NCBI GenBank assembly: GCA_013817305.1
Contig: JACDCY010000015.1
Coordinates: 1 to 40,396 of the forward strand
Reading direction: 5' to 3'
Length of the DNA stretch: 40,396 nucleotides
Origin: Gemmatimonadaceae bacterium
GTDB taxonomy: Bacteria; Gemmatimonadota; Gemmatimonadetes; Gemmatimonadales; Gemmatimonadaceae
Shown here: positions 1 through 9,648 of the stretch, piece by piece
Numbering within the stretch: the first letter of the stretch is position 1
Layout: every line of letters begins with the position of its first letter
Made by a program: the position numbers and the translations under genes
The notes under the pieces: generated by a model
Databases searched by the model: none
Seen by the model: the letters and a program-made list of their open reading frames with translations, nothing else
What the model was told of the DNA's origin: nothing

Positions 1-1
1 C

Positions 2-718
2 TCGACCGCCGCACACGCGCGCAAGCTCGGCGCGCATACCGTGGCCATGCGATGGAAGCACGACATGAACCCCGGATCCGTGCGCGTCTCGGAGATCATC
101 GCCGGATCCGCCACGGGAACGCTCTCAAGCAACGCGGTCTTTTCCATCGCGCGAGCGCTCGCGCACCGGTTCCGTCACCCGGTTCACTACGTGCCGCTCG
201 GCGGCAGCACACCGCTGGGCGTGCTCGCGCAGGTCAACGCCGCGCTCGAGCTCGCGGAGCAGATCGCCGCGGGCGAGCTCCCCGCGCCCGAGCGTGTGGT
301 CTTGCCCCTTGGCAGCGGCGGCACGGCGGCGGGGCTCGCGCTGGGGTTCGCCATCGCAGGCCTCGAGACGGAGATCGTGGCAGCACGCGTCGCGCCAAGG
401 CTCGCTGCGAACGCGCGTCGGGTTGCCGGGTTGGTGAACGGCGCTCGAGCTTTAATTCACCGGCTTACCGGAGCGCGGGTGGCCCCGGTGCCGCGCGGGA
501 TGGTCCGGGTCGTGCACGACGTTTTCGGCGGAGCTTACGGACGCGTCCTTCCCCGCGCCGAGGATGCGGCCGCATTTCTGTTCGACACGCACGGCATCCG
601 GCTCGATTCAACGTACAGCGCGAAGGCGTTTGTCGCCGCGCTCGCGCACGCGCGCGAGCGTGACGGCCCCACTCTTTTCTGGTTGACTTTCGATGGGCGA
701 TGTCTCGACGCTGAATAA
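2..718 (+). CDS. PLP-dependent D-cysteine desulfhydrase / ACC deaminase-like enzyme, 5' partial
   Basis: The reading frame is open from base 2, so the gene enters from outside the window; the ATG at 41 is internal. The segment before it (TAAHARKLGAHTVAMRW) continues the protein naturally. The visible part is the C-terminal two thirds of a fold-type II pyridoxal-phosphate enzyme. The glycine-rich loop LPLGSGGTAAG is the usual phosphate-binding loop of this group. The PLP lysine would lie upstream and cannot be seen. In this family (D-cysteine desulfhydrase, 1-aminocyclopropane-1-carboxylate deaminase) the enzyme removes sulfide or ammonia from a small amino acid in the cytoplasm; the exact substrate cannot be told from this fragment. 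It overlaps the next gene by 26 bases, so the two are probably co-transcribed. Confidence 0.8.
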   Translation, partial: STAAHARKLGAHTVAMRWKHDMNPGSVRVSEIIAGSATGTLSSNAVFSIARALAHRFRHPVHYVPLGGSTPLGVLAQVNAALELAEQIAAGELPAPERVVLPLGSGGTAAGLALGFAIAGLETEIVAARVAPRLAANARRVAGLVNGARALIHRLTGARVAPVPRGMVRVVHDVFGGAYGRVLPRAEDAAAFLFDTHGIRLDSTYSAKAFVAALAHARERDGPTLFWLTFDGRCLDAE

Positions 719-1496
719 CGGCCTTACCGTAGCTTACGACGAGGTAGGGTCGGGGAATCCGTTCGTGCTGCTCCACGGTTTTCCGCACAACAGATCGCTC
801 TGGGCCCCGCAGACCAGCGCGCTCGTGGAGCACGGGCGATGCATCGCCCCCGATCTCCGCGGGTTCGGCGAGTCGGGACGTGAGGGCCCGTATTCGATGG
901 AGCAGTACGCGGAAGACGTCGTGGCTCTACTTCGAAATCTCGGAATAGAACGGGCTGTGATCGCCGGTCTTTCGATGGGCGGCTACATCGCCATGGCACT
1001 GTGGCGCCTGAGGCCGCAGATGGTGCGCGCGCTGGTGCTGGCGGACACGCGTCCCGGGGCCGATTCTCCGGAGACGCGCGACAAGCGGACGGATCTGATG
1101 GCCGTCGCAAAAGCGGAGGGGCCCGCCGCAGTGGCGAACACGCAGATCGCAGGAATGGTCGGAGCCAGCACGCGCGCGCAAAACCCCGCGCTCGTCGACG
1201 GGCTACATCAGATGCTGGCCGCCGCGCCGGTCGAAGGGATCGTCGGCGCGCTGCAGGCCATGATGAACCGACCGGATTCCACCCACCTCCTGCCGACGAT
1301 CGACGTTCCCACGCTGATCATCGTGGGCGAGGAGGACTCGCTGACTCCGGTGAAGGAATCCCGCGCTATGCACGCGGCAATACCGGGGAGCAGGCTCGAG
1401 ATAATTCCCGGCGCCGGGCACGTCAGCAATCTCGAGAAGCCGGCGGCGTTCAATCACGTTCTCAGCGAATTCCTTAGCGCGCTGAACTACGCTTGA
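693..1496 (+). CDS. alpha/beta-fold hydrolase
   Basis: A 267-residue single-domain alpha/beta hydrolase without a signal peptide, hence cytoplasmic. The oxyanion-hole motif LLHGFPHN lies at about residues 26-33. The nucleophile elbow GLSMGG puts the catalytic serine at 94. The acid is the aspartate in VGEEDSLTP and the histidine is in GAGHVSNLEKP near the C-terminus, so the triad looks complete. Family members are esterases, C-C hydrolases or haloperoxidase-like enzymes; the substrate is unknown. The start codon overlaps the end of the PLP enzyme gene, which suggests translational coupling. The gene ends just before two palindromic repeats and converges with the ferredoxin gene. Confidence 0.9.
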   Translation: MGDVSTLNNGLTVAYDEVGSGNPFVLLHGFPHNRSLWAPQTSALVEHGRCIAPDLRGFGESGREGPYSMEQYAEDVVALLRNLGIERAVIAGLSMGGYIAMALWRLRPQMVRALVLADTRPGADSPETRDKRTDLMAVAKAEGPAAVANTQIAGMVGASTRAQNPALVDGLHQMLAAAPVEGIVGALQAMMNRPDSTHLLPTIDVPTLIIVGEEDSLTPVKESRAMHAAIPGSRLEIIPGAGHVSNLEKPAAFNHVLSEFLSALNYA

Positions 1497-1503
1497 GCGC
1501 GCG

Positions 1504-1576
1504 TAAGACGAAGCTACCGGTATCCCGCTACGCGCGCTAAGACGCTCGCTCCGGGGACACCGGTCGCCTCGTCTTA
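1504..1576. repeat. palindromic element, copy A1 (variable arms, conserved core)
   Basis: A 23-bp left arm (1504-1526, beginning TAAGACGA) pairs with the right arm (1554-1576) with three mismatches. The 27-base centre, read on the minus strand, contains CGTCTTAG then CGTAG, separated by four bases. The same two words occur in the centres of the elements at 1608, 13342 and 19944, whose arms are unrelated in sequence. The element lies in the 3'-3' gap between the hydrolase and ferredoxin genes. No T-tract follows either arm, so it is not a standard intrinsic terminator. Confidence 0.7.
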
Positions 1577-1607
1577 TCTGGCCCCTACCCGAAGGCGGTG
1601 AAGCGTA

Positions 1608-1685
1608 CTGGCGGGGTGTCCTCGACAGCGCCGTCTTAGCGAGCGCAGTTTGCGAGCGTAGGCGCGGTCGAGGATACCCCGCCAG
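1608..1685. repeat. palindromic element, copy A2 (variable arms, conserved core)
   Basis: The 19-bp arms (1608-1626, CTGGCGGGGTGTCCTCGAC, and 1667-1685) are inverted copies with one mismatch. The 40-base centre holds CGTCTTAG, a 17-base spacer with a small hairpin (CGCA/TGCG), then CGTAG, flanked by an extra GCGCC/GGCGC pairing. The core is on the plus strand, opposite to copy A1 next to it. The element ends 28 bases from the stop codon of the convergent ferredoxin gene. Confidence 0.72.
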
Positions 1686-1713
1686 CACGCGACCCGCGCG
1701 CGCGTCCGAACTG

Positions 1714-1977
1714 CTAGCGCGCCGGCCGGCCGGGCGGGGTGTCGCTCTTGAAGACGTCGCGATTGATCTGGATGAATTGATTCATGTTCGCGGGCACGTC
1801 TTCTTCAGGAAAGATCGCGGTGACCGGGCACTCCGGCTCGCACGCTCCGCAGTCGATGCATTCGTCCGGATGGATGAACAGCTGATCCGGACCCTCGTAA
1901 ATGCAGTCGACCGGACAGACGTCGACGCACGCTCTGTCCTTGGTGTCCTTGCAGGCTTCCGTTATGACGTAGGGCAT
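1714..1977 (-). CDS. fdxA: 7Fe-8S ferredoxin (FdxA type)
   Basis: An 87-residue ferredoxin starting at MPYVITEAC; an in-frame extension upstream does not look like protein and is left out. Cysteines 9, 17, 21 and 25, then 40, 43, 46 and 50, follow the FdxA pattern. In that family one cluster is [3Fe-4S] with Cys17 as the extra cysteine, and the other is [4Fe-4S]. The protein carries low-potential electrons in the cytoplasm. It is the last gene of a leftward block behind thiC, M23 and yhbY, 91 bases after yhbY. ThiC is a radical-SAM iron-sulfur enzyme that needs a reductant, so FdxA could serve it; that is inference from position only. Confidence 0.93.
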   Translation of the reverse strand: MPYVITEACKDTKDRACVDVCPVDCIYEGPDQLFIHPDECIDCGACEPECPVTAIFPEEDVPANMNQFIQINRDVFKSDTPPGRPAR

Positions 1978-2068
1978 TCGTGGGTTGGCGCGTGAGGACG
2001 TGCGCGAAACGAATAATAGATGAAGCGACCGGGCCACTCAACGCTCGACGTATTCCCGTCGCGGAGAT

Positions 2069-2344
2069 TCACTCGTGCAGCTCCGGGTTGAACCGGTAGA
2101 GCGTCACCGTCCGGCCGATCACCTGGACGACCTCCGACCGGGTGCGCTTGGACAGCGCCTCGGCGGCCTCTTTGGCCTTGAGGTCGGTGCCCTTCCCAAT
2201 CTTCACCTTCACCAGCTCGCGAGTTCGGAGCACGTCCTGCAGCGAAGCGATGAGAGCGTCGTTTATTCCTTGCCCGCCGATATGGACGGCGGCATCCAGG
2301 TGATGGGCTTCGGCACGCAGTGTTGCCCGATCTTTTCCCTTCAT
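2069..2344 (-). CDS. yhbY: CRS1/YhbY-type RNA-binding protein
   Basis: The protein is 91 residues from the methionine of MKGKDRATL; longer upstream readings are low-quality sequence overlapping the M23 gene. The whole chain is one CRM (CRS1/YhbY) domain: an N-terminal helix, the GxxG-type loop IGGQGIN at about 22-28, then KVKIGKG and a C-terminal VIGRTVTLYR strand. YhbY homologues bind pre-50S ribosomal particles and act in ribosome assembly. The gene is 40 bases downstream of the M23 lipoprotein gene and 91 bases upstream of fdxA on the same strand. No other ribosome-assembly gene is nearby. Confidence 0.92.
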   Translation of the reverse strand: MKGKDRATLRAEAHHLDAAVHIGGQGINDALIASLQDVLRTRELVKVKIGKGTDLKAKEAAEALSKRTRSEVVQVIGRTVTLYRFNPELHE

Positions 2345-2384
2345 CGCGCTGAGCTCCGGCAGAGTCCCTCGTATGATAGCGGCC

Positions 2385-3014
2385 TCACAATGCGCGGTCG
2401 CGCCCAGCAAGCTGAAAGTGCGGACGAATGTCGACCGGCGGACCGTTCCACCAGTCGGGCTTGCCGGAATCGACCCGCAGCGCCTGAAAATGCAGATGGG
2501 GAAAGTCGCGCGGCGCGTTGCCGCTGGTACCCACGTAGCCGAGTACGTCTCCCTGACGCACCTGAACGCCCTCGGACACCCGGTCGTGATACCGGTCCAG
2601 ATGCGCGTAGTAGTACACGAACCTTCTCCGCGAGTCGGCGAGGTACAGCGTCGTCCCGCCAAGCGTATTCTGTCGCAGGCTGAGAATCGTCCCGTCCATC
2701 ACGGCGAGCGCCGGCGTCCCGCGCTGCGCCGGTATGTCGAGCGCCCGATGGGCGCGGCCGCCCGAGCGCGCCGCGTTGAATGAATCGCGCAACGCGGATG
2801 GCGCCACACCCGCCACCGGCACCATCAGCGGATTTTCGTCGAAATACTCGGCGTCGGCTCGCGCTTCCGCTGCTGTCGGCGCCGGTGCCGAAGTCTCCCC
2901 CGGCCCTCGCGAATCTACAGGCATGGGTCCGCGCGGGGTCAGCGGGGTGATCGACGGCCCACACGCCATCGTGATCGCCGCGAAAGCGATGGGCACGCTG
3001 CGCTTCACGCGCAT
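2385..3014 (-). CDS. M23-family (LytM/lysostaphin-type) metallopeptidase, lipoprotein
   Basis: A 209-residue lipoprotein: a short basic N-terminus, a hydrophobic stretch and a lipobox ending ITMAC, with Cys18 as the lipidation site. A proline/alanine-rich linker runs to about residue 80. The peptidase domain follows, with the zinc signature HxxxD in HRALDIPA (His89, Asp93), His138 in YYAHLDRYH and the HLH motif at 173-175. All usual zinc and catalytic residues are present, so it should be an active peptidoglycan endopeptidase anchored in an envelope membrane. It starts 16 bases after thiC and is probably read from the same riboswitch-controlled message, which is an odd partner for thiamine synthesis. 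Confidence 0.9.
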   Translation of the reverse strand: MRVKRSVPIAFAAITMACGPSITPLTPRGPMPVDSRGPGETSAPAPTAAEARADAEYFDENPLMVPVAGVAPSALRDSFNAARSGGRAHRALDIPAQRGTPALAVMDGTILSLRQNTLGGTTLYLADSRRRFVYYYAHLDRYHDRVSEGVQVRQGDVLGYVGTSGNAPRDFPHLHFQALRVDSGKPDWWNGPPVDIRPHFQLAGRDRAL

Positions 3015-3030
3015 TGCGGCACAAAGAGAC

Positions 3031-4480
<1,450 letters not shown>

Positions 4481-4555
4481 TGAATATACGCAGCCGAAAA
4501 AGCATCGGGGACACGGCAGTCAGCCAGGATCCCCGTCAACGGCCCAGTAGTGTTT

Positions 4556-4590
4556 ATAAAAAAAGCGCGACCATAGGGGCCGCGCTTTCT
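4556..4590 (-). terminator. rho-independent terminator of the downstream lipoprotein gene
   Basis: On the minus strand an AAAGCGCG / CGCGCTTT stem of eight pairs encloses a loop of about 11 bases (GCCCCTATGGT). It is followed by a run of seven T residues. It lies about 25 bases past the stop codon of the lipoprotein gene that ends at 4615, and so ends that transcript before the thiC riboswitch begins. Confidence 0.85.
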
Positions 4591-4614
4591 CTCATGCAGC
4601 GGTTACTCGCGAGA

Positions 4615-5385
4615 CTACTGAACGCCTACGTCGGCCGCTGCTTGTCCTTCCCTCGGGCTACCGGCGTTTCCACTTCCGCTGCCACTCGGCATCGGACGAG
4701 TCGGCGACGAACCGATCGGCCGGCTGCCTGATATGTCGCGCGGTCTTGCGGGCGCGGTATGGATAACCTGGCGGCCACCCGTGCGCCCGCCCATGACCAC
4801 ACGCCCGGTCCCGCGCCCTCTGGCGGGGAAACGCTCGTTGATCGAAATGGTCGTCCTTCCACGACCGGCGGAAGGCGGAATGCAGCGATCTTCACCAACT
4901 CCGCCACCGCGGATCACTACAGCACCGGCGATCCCGATGATCGTACCCCAATCGGTACCACGAGTACTGGGTCCGGCGCCTCCGGAAGCCGGCTCGATCG
5001 CGCGCGGTCGCGTGGACGTCGCGATCTCCACTGGAACTTCCTCAACCGGAGCTGGCTCCGGCGTCGGCTCCTCGATGGCTGCCACCTCGGACTCCGGCAC
5101 CATCTCGGTCTCTTCCTGAACGTCGGCAGTAATCCGTGGAGCATTAGACCGTCGCGGGCGCGGAGCGCGCGCCGAGTTGGCGACCACTCTCGAGGGTGGT
5201 GTCGTGCGCTCGGCAGCGCCGACGATCCGAGTCTGATCGGTCGCCCTGGATGCGAGCTCCAGGTCGGCACCGGCCGACGCGAGGGCAAGGTCGTTCTGCA
5301 GATCGGCGGAAATCCGTGCACTGTCTCCGCAGCCGGCTGTCAGAACTATCCCGCAGCATACGAGAACCTTCGAACCGCGATACAT
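4615..5385 (-). CDS. predicted lipoprotein of unknown function
   Basis: A 256-residue protein. The start at MYRGSKVL is chosen because AGGAG lies seven bases upstream and a lipobox follows at once (LTAGC, Cys19). After the anchor comes a short segment (SADLQNDLALAS), an arginine/proline-rich linker, an acidic Glu/Pro-rich stretch at about 85-125, a glycine-rich hydrophobic segment (GTIIGIAGAVVI), and a long Arg/Gly/Ser/Pro-rich tail that looks disordered. No catalytic motif is recognisable. It is probably an envelope lipoprotein tethered to a membrane. A strong terminator follows the gene. It diverges from another lipoprotein gene across 178 bases. Confidence 0.75.
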   Translation of the reverse strand: MYRGSKVLVCCGIVLTAGCGDSARISADLQNDLALASAGADLELASRATDQTRIVGAAERTTPPSRVVANSARAPRPRRSNAPRITADVQEETEMVPESEVAAIEEPTPEPAPVEEVPVEIATSTRPRAIEPASGGAGPSTRGTDWGTIIGIAGAVVIRGGGVGEDRCIPPSAGRGRTTISINERFPARGRGTGRVVMGGRTGGRQVIHTAPARPRDISGSRPIGSSPTRPMPSGSGSGNAGSPREGQAAADVGVQ

Positions 5386-5563
5386 GTTTTTTCTCCTGCG
5401 CGAACCAGTACGGGTTTGTACGGCACTCGCGCTGCTACTCGAGTCGCGCAGGTGCAACGGCCACGCCCTTGCTTTACCCCCTCAGCGTACCCTTAATAGC
5501 CTATTATGGCCGGAAAGCGTCCCATTGCATGGACAAGTCGTGTCGCGAAGTGAGGACAACCAA

Positions 5564-6076
5564 ATGAGCTGGATGCGTCAAGCACAACTGGTCAGTCTGC
5601 TGGTTATCGCCGCGGGCCTGACGGCAGCCTGTCAGGCTCGGGGCGATGAGGCCCTTACGGCAGGCGAGAGAAAAGCAATAGCCAGCGCGATCGAGCTGCG
5701 GGTGAAGAGCGCTTACGACCTCGGCGCCGGGGACGTTCTGACGGGGTTGATGAGCCTCTACCCTCGCGAGGGTCCGGTCTACTCCGCGTCAGGCGGCTCG
5801 GTCACAACGACGCGCGATTCTCTCGAAACGGCCGTGCGTCAGTTCTGGAACTACGTGGGCCGGAACATGCGCAACCCGACGTGGGAGTGGACGGCCATGC
5901 GGGTCGATGTGCTGTCGTCGGAGTCCGCCGTCATGACGGCCACCTACCGCGTCCCCCACCTAACGCCGGCCGGCCTTCCGCACGTCATCGGCGGAGCGTG
6001 GACCGCGGTATTCGTCAAAAGGAACGGGGAGTGGGTGATAGTGCATGAGCACCTCTCCGACTCCCCGTCCCCATGA
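5564..6076 (+). CDS. SnoaL/NTF2-like (DUF4440-type) lipoprotein
   Basis: A 170-residue protein starting at MSWMRQAQ; TGAGGA sits a few bases upstream, and a longer in-frame extension would place the signal sequence internally. A lipobox (LTAAC, Cys23) predicts lipidation and export. The mature part reads like a cone-shaped NTF2/SnoaL-type domain: an N-terminal helix (AGERKAIASAIELRVKSAY), a DSLETAVRQFWNYV helix, and C-terminal strands GGAWTAVFVKRNGEWVIVHEHLS. The ending 'NGEWVIVHEH' is typical of DUF4440-like proteins. These are often small-ligand or protein-binding domains; no specific function can be assigned. Confidence 0.8.
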   Translation: MSWMRQAQLVSLLVIAAGLTAACQARGDEALTAGERKAIASAIELRVKSAYDLGAGDVLTGLMSLYPREGPVYSASGGSVTTTRDSLETAVRQFWNYVGRNMRNPTWEWTAMRVDVLSSESAVMTATYRVPHLTPAGLPHVIGGAWTAVFVKRNGEWVIVHEHLSDSPSP

Positions 6077-6098
6077 AAGACGCTGGCTCTGGTCATTA

Positions 6099-6160
6099 GC
6101 TAAGAGCCAACAGCCAACAGCCAACAGCCAACAGCCAACAGCTAACAGCTAACAGCTAAT
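6099..6160. repeat. tandem heptamer repeat (GCCAACA / GCTAACA)
   Basis: About nine 7-bp units in phase: one GCTAAGA, five GCCAACA, two GCTAACA and a final partial GCTAAT. The array starts 23 bases after the lipoprotein stop and runs into the stop codon (6156-6158) of the convergent small gene. A weaker heptamer array with related units lies just upstream of sufB. Confidence 0.9.
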
Positions 6161-6365
6161 ACTGCGGATTCGTCGCGTCCGCGCTGACGTTGAGATCTTC
6201 GTTGAGCGAGGCATCGCCGCTGATGATGCTGCGCCAGCTCAGCTCCTGCCCCTTCCGGAATCCTTTCTGCGTGACCTTAACGCCCTCGGGCGAGATCGCG
6301 ATCATGTAGGCCTTTCCGTCGAGCTCCAGCTCCCGCTTGATCGTCTTGTCGAGCTTGGTTGCCAT
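6156..6365 (-). CDS. small conserved-looking hypothetical protein
   Basis: A 69-residue cytoplasmic protein with GGAGG nine bases before its ATG. It is rich in charged residues, with a beta-strand-like core (AYMIAISPEGVKVTQKGFRKGQELSW) and an acidic C-terminus. No known domain is recognised. The TAG stop codon lies inside the tandem heptamer array. The good ribosome-binding site and protein-like composition argue that it is real. Confidence 0.72.
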   Translation of the reverse strand: MATKLDKTIKRELELDGKAYMIAISPEGVKVTQKGFRKGQELSWRSIISGDASLNEDLNVSADATNPQY

Positions 6366-6393
6366 GTAAAAACGCCTCCGAATCGGGTGATTG

Positions 6394-6867
6394 TCAGGTC
6401 CAATCCTTCTTGAGCGAGAGCTCTTCGATTCTGTAACAGTGCAGCATATCGTGCAGCACAGCGTGACGGAACATTATTCGAACGTCGTACGTCGGGTAGT
6501 CCGGATGTTTAGCGGAACGCCGCCAGCTGTCGTCACCCAGAGTGCGAAGCCGCTGCACAAGGCGTTCCCGCCCCGACTCGAACGTGTCCAATCCGTGAGA
6601 GAGATCACGCACCAGGAGAGCTCCCCTCTCATCCTCCGCCGGCGGAATGTACGGAACTACCGCCGGGTCCTCTTCGGCCAGCATGAAGTCCAGCCGGACC
6701 GAGAAGAGAGGGTCCACCTCCGCCAGGTGCAGGGCGTGCTCGTGCGCGGACCACCTGTCCGCTGCCGGCCTTCTTTTCAGTAGTTGCGGCTCCATCTCTG
6801 CAAGCAGATCGCGCAGCATCTGCGGCGCAACTTCAATCTGGTCAACGATTTTGGCGTTACTCAGCAT
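6394..6867 (-). CDS. DinB-like / DfsB-fold protein
   Basis: A 157-residue protein. The methionine of MLSNAKIVDQ is chosen because AAGGGA lies about six bases upstream; an upstream in-frame extension looks non-coding. The four-helix pattern and spaced histidines (His in RWSAHEHALHLAEVD, then RHAVLHDMLHCYRIEEL near the C-terminus) fit the DinB/DfsB superfamily. There, three histidines usually hold a metal ion, and some members are thiol-dependent transferases. The function here is unknown. It is the gene after which the leftward strand switches to the divergent FHA gene. Confidence 0.78.
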   Translation of the reverse strand: MLSNAKIVDQIEVAPQMLRDLLAEMEPQLLKRRPAADRWSAHEHALHLAEVDPLFSVRLDFMLAEEDPAVVPYIPPAEDERGALLVRDLSHGLDTFESGRERLVQRLRTLGDDSWRRSAKHPDYPTYDVRIMFRHAVLHDMLHCYRIEELSLKKDWT

Positions 6868-7000
6868 TGATTTCCCTTCTGCTGCCTGTCCCGCGAATGT
6901 AAGCTGAGGCCATTCCATCGCAATACGTGGGCTTAAGTGGGGAGGCACGCACGCGAAACGGATGTAGGCACGAGTCGTCATTCACCAGGAGGTCCGAGCG

Positions 7001-7486
7001 ATGAAGTCAGAGCAATATCTGGTGTATCACTTCGAAAGACGCGCATATCCGCTTCGGAGTCCGGTATTTACGGTCGGCCGGGACGCGGACAGCGACCTCG
7101 TGCTGCGCGAGCCGACCGTGTCCCGCACTCACGCGCGGGTGGTGCTCGAGGGCGAGGACGCGATTCTCGAAAGCCTCGGTCCCACTGGAACCCGCGTCAA
7201 TGGCGTGGCGATCGTGAATTCCCGAAAGCTCGAGTCGGGGGATCAAATCCTGATCGGAACGGCGAAGCTCACGTTCTCGTCGGCGTCGCTGCCGACGGGA
7301 TTCACCGTCGTGAATTCGAGCGTCCACCCGCAGTCGGACCCGGACACGAAACGCACCACGATCCGCACGCCGTTGCTGCGCAGCGGGGAGAAAACAGGCG
7401 GCCGGGCCTTTCGGGTGAGCCGGACATGGCTCCTCACCGGTGTGATGATTCTCGCGCTGGCTCTCTTCGTCTTCACGCGAGGATGA
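7001..7486 (+). CDS. FHA-domain protein with C-terminal membrane anchor
   Basis: A 161-residue protein with a strong GGAGG before its ATG. The N-terminal 95 residues form a forkhead-associated domain. The phosphothreonine-binding residues are present: GR at 26-27, S41-R42-x-H44 and the GTRVNG loop with Asn67. A linker of about 40 residues leads to one hydrophobic segment (WLLTGVMILALALFVF, about 143-158), so the FHA domain should face the cytoplasm from a tail-anchored position. It presumably reads a Ser/Thr kinase signal; no kinase gene is in this window. It converges with sufD with six bases between stop codons. Confidence 0.9.
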   Translation: MKSEQYLVYHFERRAYPLRSPVFTVGRDADSDLVLREPTVSRTHARVVLEGEDAILESLGPTGTRVNGVAIVNSRKLESGDQILIGTAKLTFSSASLPTGFTVVNSSVHPQSDPDTKRTTIRTPLLRSGEKTGGRAFRVSRTWLLTGVMILALALFVFTRG

Positions 7487-7492
7487 AGCGGG

Positions 7493-8812
7493 CTAGTCGC
7501 TAGCCATCTCCAGCTTGCCGCCCCGAACTCTCGCGAACACCGCCGCTTCGAGCGCATCCTTCACGGGCTTCACTGTGATCTCCTCGAGAACGTCCGCCGC
7601 GAAAGCGTAGATCAGTAGCGTGCGCGCCTGTTCGGCGTCGAGTCCGCGGCTCTTCATGTAGAACAGGGCGACCTCGTCCAGCCGTCCGACCGTGGCGCCG
7701 TGCGTGCACTTCACGTCGTCTGCGAAAATCTCGAGCTGGGGCTTGGTGTCCACCCGGGCGTGGTCCGACAGCAGAAGGTTGTTGTTGCTCTGCTTGCCAT
7801 CGGTTTTCTGCGCCTCTGGCCGGACGTAAACCTTCCCGTTGAATACGCCGTGCGAGTGCCCGTCCAGGATTCCCTTGTATATCTCGCGGCTCGTGGTGTT
7901 GGGCTGGGCGTGCTCGATGCTGGTCTGGTGGTCCACGTGTTGCGAGCCGGACACCATGTACATGCCGTTCATCGTGCACGAGGATCCGGAGCCGTCCAGC
8001 AGGGTGTTCACGTTGGTGCGCGAAAGCTCTGCGCCCGAGGCGTACGAGAATGAGTGCAGATCGCTGTCGCGCTCCTGCCGCGCCTGGATCGTCGCGACGT
8101 GAAACGCGCCCGCGCTCTCGTTCTGCACCTTGATGTGCTCTAGCCGCGCCCCTTCGCCCAGCGCGATCTCCGTCACAGACACGGTGAGATAGCTCTCGTC
8201 CCGGAGTCCCACGTAGCTCTCGATGACCGTAGCGCGCGCCCCTTTCTCCAGAACGACGAGGTTCCTGGGAAAGGACGCCGCCTGAGGGACCGGGTGCGCG
8301 GAGAGAAACACGAGATGTATCGGTTGCGCGACCTCGACATTCCCCGCAACTGTTATCACCGCGCCATCCTGCATGAGAGCGGTATTAAGCGCGGTAAACG
8401 CGACGGTCTCATGATCCGCGATGGTCCCAAGCTGCGGGACCTTGCCTCCTTCGCGGAGCATCGAGGACAGGTCACTGATCTGGACGCCGGGATGATCGTG
8501 GACGCTCGACAGCTCCGGCGCGAGCCAGCCGTCCACGAACACGAGCCGTGTCCAGTCCGGCGAGTCGAACAGGTATTGATCGAGCTCGCCAGCGCTTAGC
8601 GAAGTGGGAGATCCGGTCCGATTGAACGAGCGCGTGGCGATCGGCGCAACGCTGGTGTAGTGCCAGTCCTCGTTCTTCATCGTGGGGAAGCCGAGTCCGG
8701 CAAAACGATCCATCGCGCGACGCCTGAGCTCGCCGGCGCCGCCCGCTTCGGCGTGATCCAGGCTCTCGAACATGCCGACGTAATGGTCTACGGCAGTCTC
8801 CGGCTGCGTCAC
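7493..8812 (-). CDS. sufD: Fe-S cluster assembly protein SufD
   Basis: A 439-residue SufD, partner of SufB and SufC in the SufBC2D scaffold that builds iron-sulfur clusters. The N-terminus ([16 protein letters not shown]) and the C-terminal core ([36 protein letters not shown], then [13 protein letters not shown]) are characteristic. Translation starts at GTG, overlapping the sufC stop by four bases (GTGA), so the two are coupled. It is the last gene of sufB-sufC-sufD. Confidence 0.97.
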   Translation of the reverse strand: MTQPETAVDHYVGMFESLDHAEAGGAGELRRRAMDRFAGLGFPTMKNEDWHYTSVAPIATRSFNRTGSPTSLSAGELDQYLFDSPDWTRLVFVDGWLAPELSSVHDHPGVQISDLSSMLREGGKVPQLGTIADHETVAFTALNTALMQDGAVITVAGNVEVAQPIHLVFLSAHPVPQAASFPRNLVVLEKGARATVIESYVGLRDESYLTVSVTEIALGEGARLEHIKVQNESAGAFHVATIQARQERDSDLHSFSYASGAELSRTNVNTLLDGSGSSCTMNGMYMVSGSQHVDHQTSIEHAQPNTTSREIYKGILDGHSHGVFNGKVYVRPEAQKTDGKQSNNNLLLSDHARVDTKPQLEIFADDVKCTHGATVGRLDEVALFYMKSRGLDAEQARTLLIYAFAADVLEEITVKPVKDALEAAVFARVRGGKLEMASD

Positions 8813-9582
8813 GCCCGGCTTCCCGCTCCCGCCGCGGACTGTTCGTTCTGAATCCAGTCGTAGCCATGCTCTTCCAGCTCGAGAGCCAGTTCCTTGCCGC
8901 CGGATTTCACGATCCGTCCGCCGGCCAGCACGTGCACGAAATCGGGCACGATGTAGTTGAGCAGGCGCTGATAGTGCGTGACCACGATCGCGGATTTTTC
9001 CGGAGTGCGCAGCTTGTTGACGCCGTCGGCGACGATCCTGAGCGCATCGATGTCGAGCCCGCTGTCCGTCTCGTCGAGGATTGCGAGCCGCGGATTGAGC
9101 ACGGCAAGCTGCACGATCTCGTTCCGCTTCTTCTCTCCGCCTGAAAAGCCGGCGTTGACAGAGCGGTTGAGCATCGAGGGATCCATGTCGACGAGCTTCA
9201 TCTTCTCTTCCATCACGTCGAGGAACTCGAGCGGATCCACTTCTTCCTCGCCACGCGCTTTGCGAACCGCGTTGTAGGCGGAGCGGAGGAAGTACGCGTT
9301 CGTCACGCCCGGAATCTCCACGGGATACTGGAATGCGAGAAAAATCCCGGCTTGCGCGCGCTCTTCGGGCTCCATGTCGAGCAGATCCTGCCCGTCGTAA
9401 GTCACGGAGCCAGCCGTGACCTCGTACGCCGGATGTCCGGCGATCACCTGGGCGAGCGTGCTCTTGCCGGATCCGTTGGGGCCCATTACCGCGTGAATCT
9501 CACCCTTGTTCACGGTGAGGTCGATTCCCTTCAGTATCTCGTTCTCGCCGATGTTCGCGCGCAGTCCCTTTATCTCAAGCAC
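8809..9582 (-). CDS. sufC: Fe-S cluster assembly ATPase SufC
   Basis: A 257-residue ABC-type ATPase of the SUF scaffold. Walker [10 protein letters not shown] is at 34-42, followed by the Q-loop region (FQYPVEIPG), the SufC-type signature [11 protein letters not shown] and Walker [13 protein letters not shown]. The H-loop reads VVTHYQRLL. No transmembrane segments are present, as expected for SufC. The start is GTG (GTGCTTGAG). It lies 66 bases after sufB and overlaps sufD. Confidence 0.98.
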   Translation of the reverse strand: MLEIKGLRANIGENEILKGIDLTVNKGEIHAVMGPNGSGKSTLAQVIAGHPAYEVTAGSVTYDGQDLLDMEPEERAQAGIFLAFQYPVEIPGVTNAYFLRSAYNAVRKARGEEEVDPLEFLDVMEEKMKLVDMDPSMLNRSVNAGFSGGEKKRNEIVQLAVLNPRLAILDETDSGLDIDALRIVADGVNKLRTPEKSAIVVTHYQRLLNYIVPDFVHVLAGGRIVKSGGKELALELEEHGYDWIQNEQSAAGAGSRA

Positions 9583-9648
9583 GACTTCGTTCCGTTGTTG
9601 GTTGTTTCGCCCGTGAAAAGCTGCGGAAAAACGGCGCCAGCCTCCGCC

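Noticed and set aside
6099-6160. The tandem heptamers as a CRISPR array
   Set aside because: The units are 7 bp with no unique spacers.
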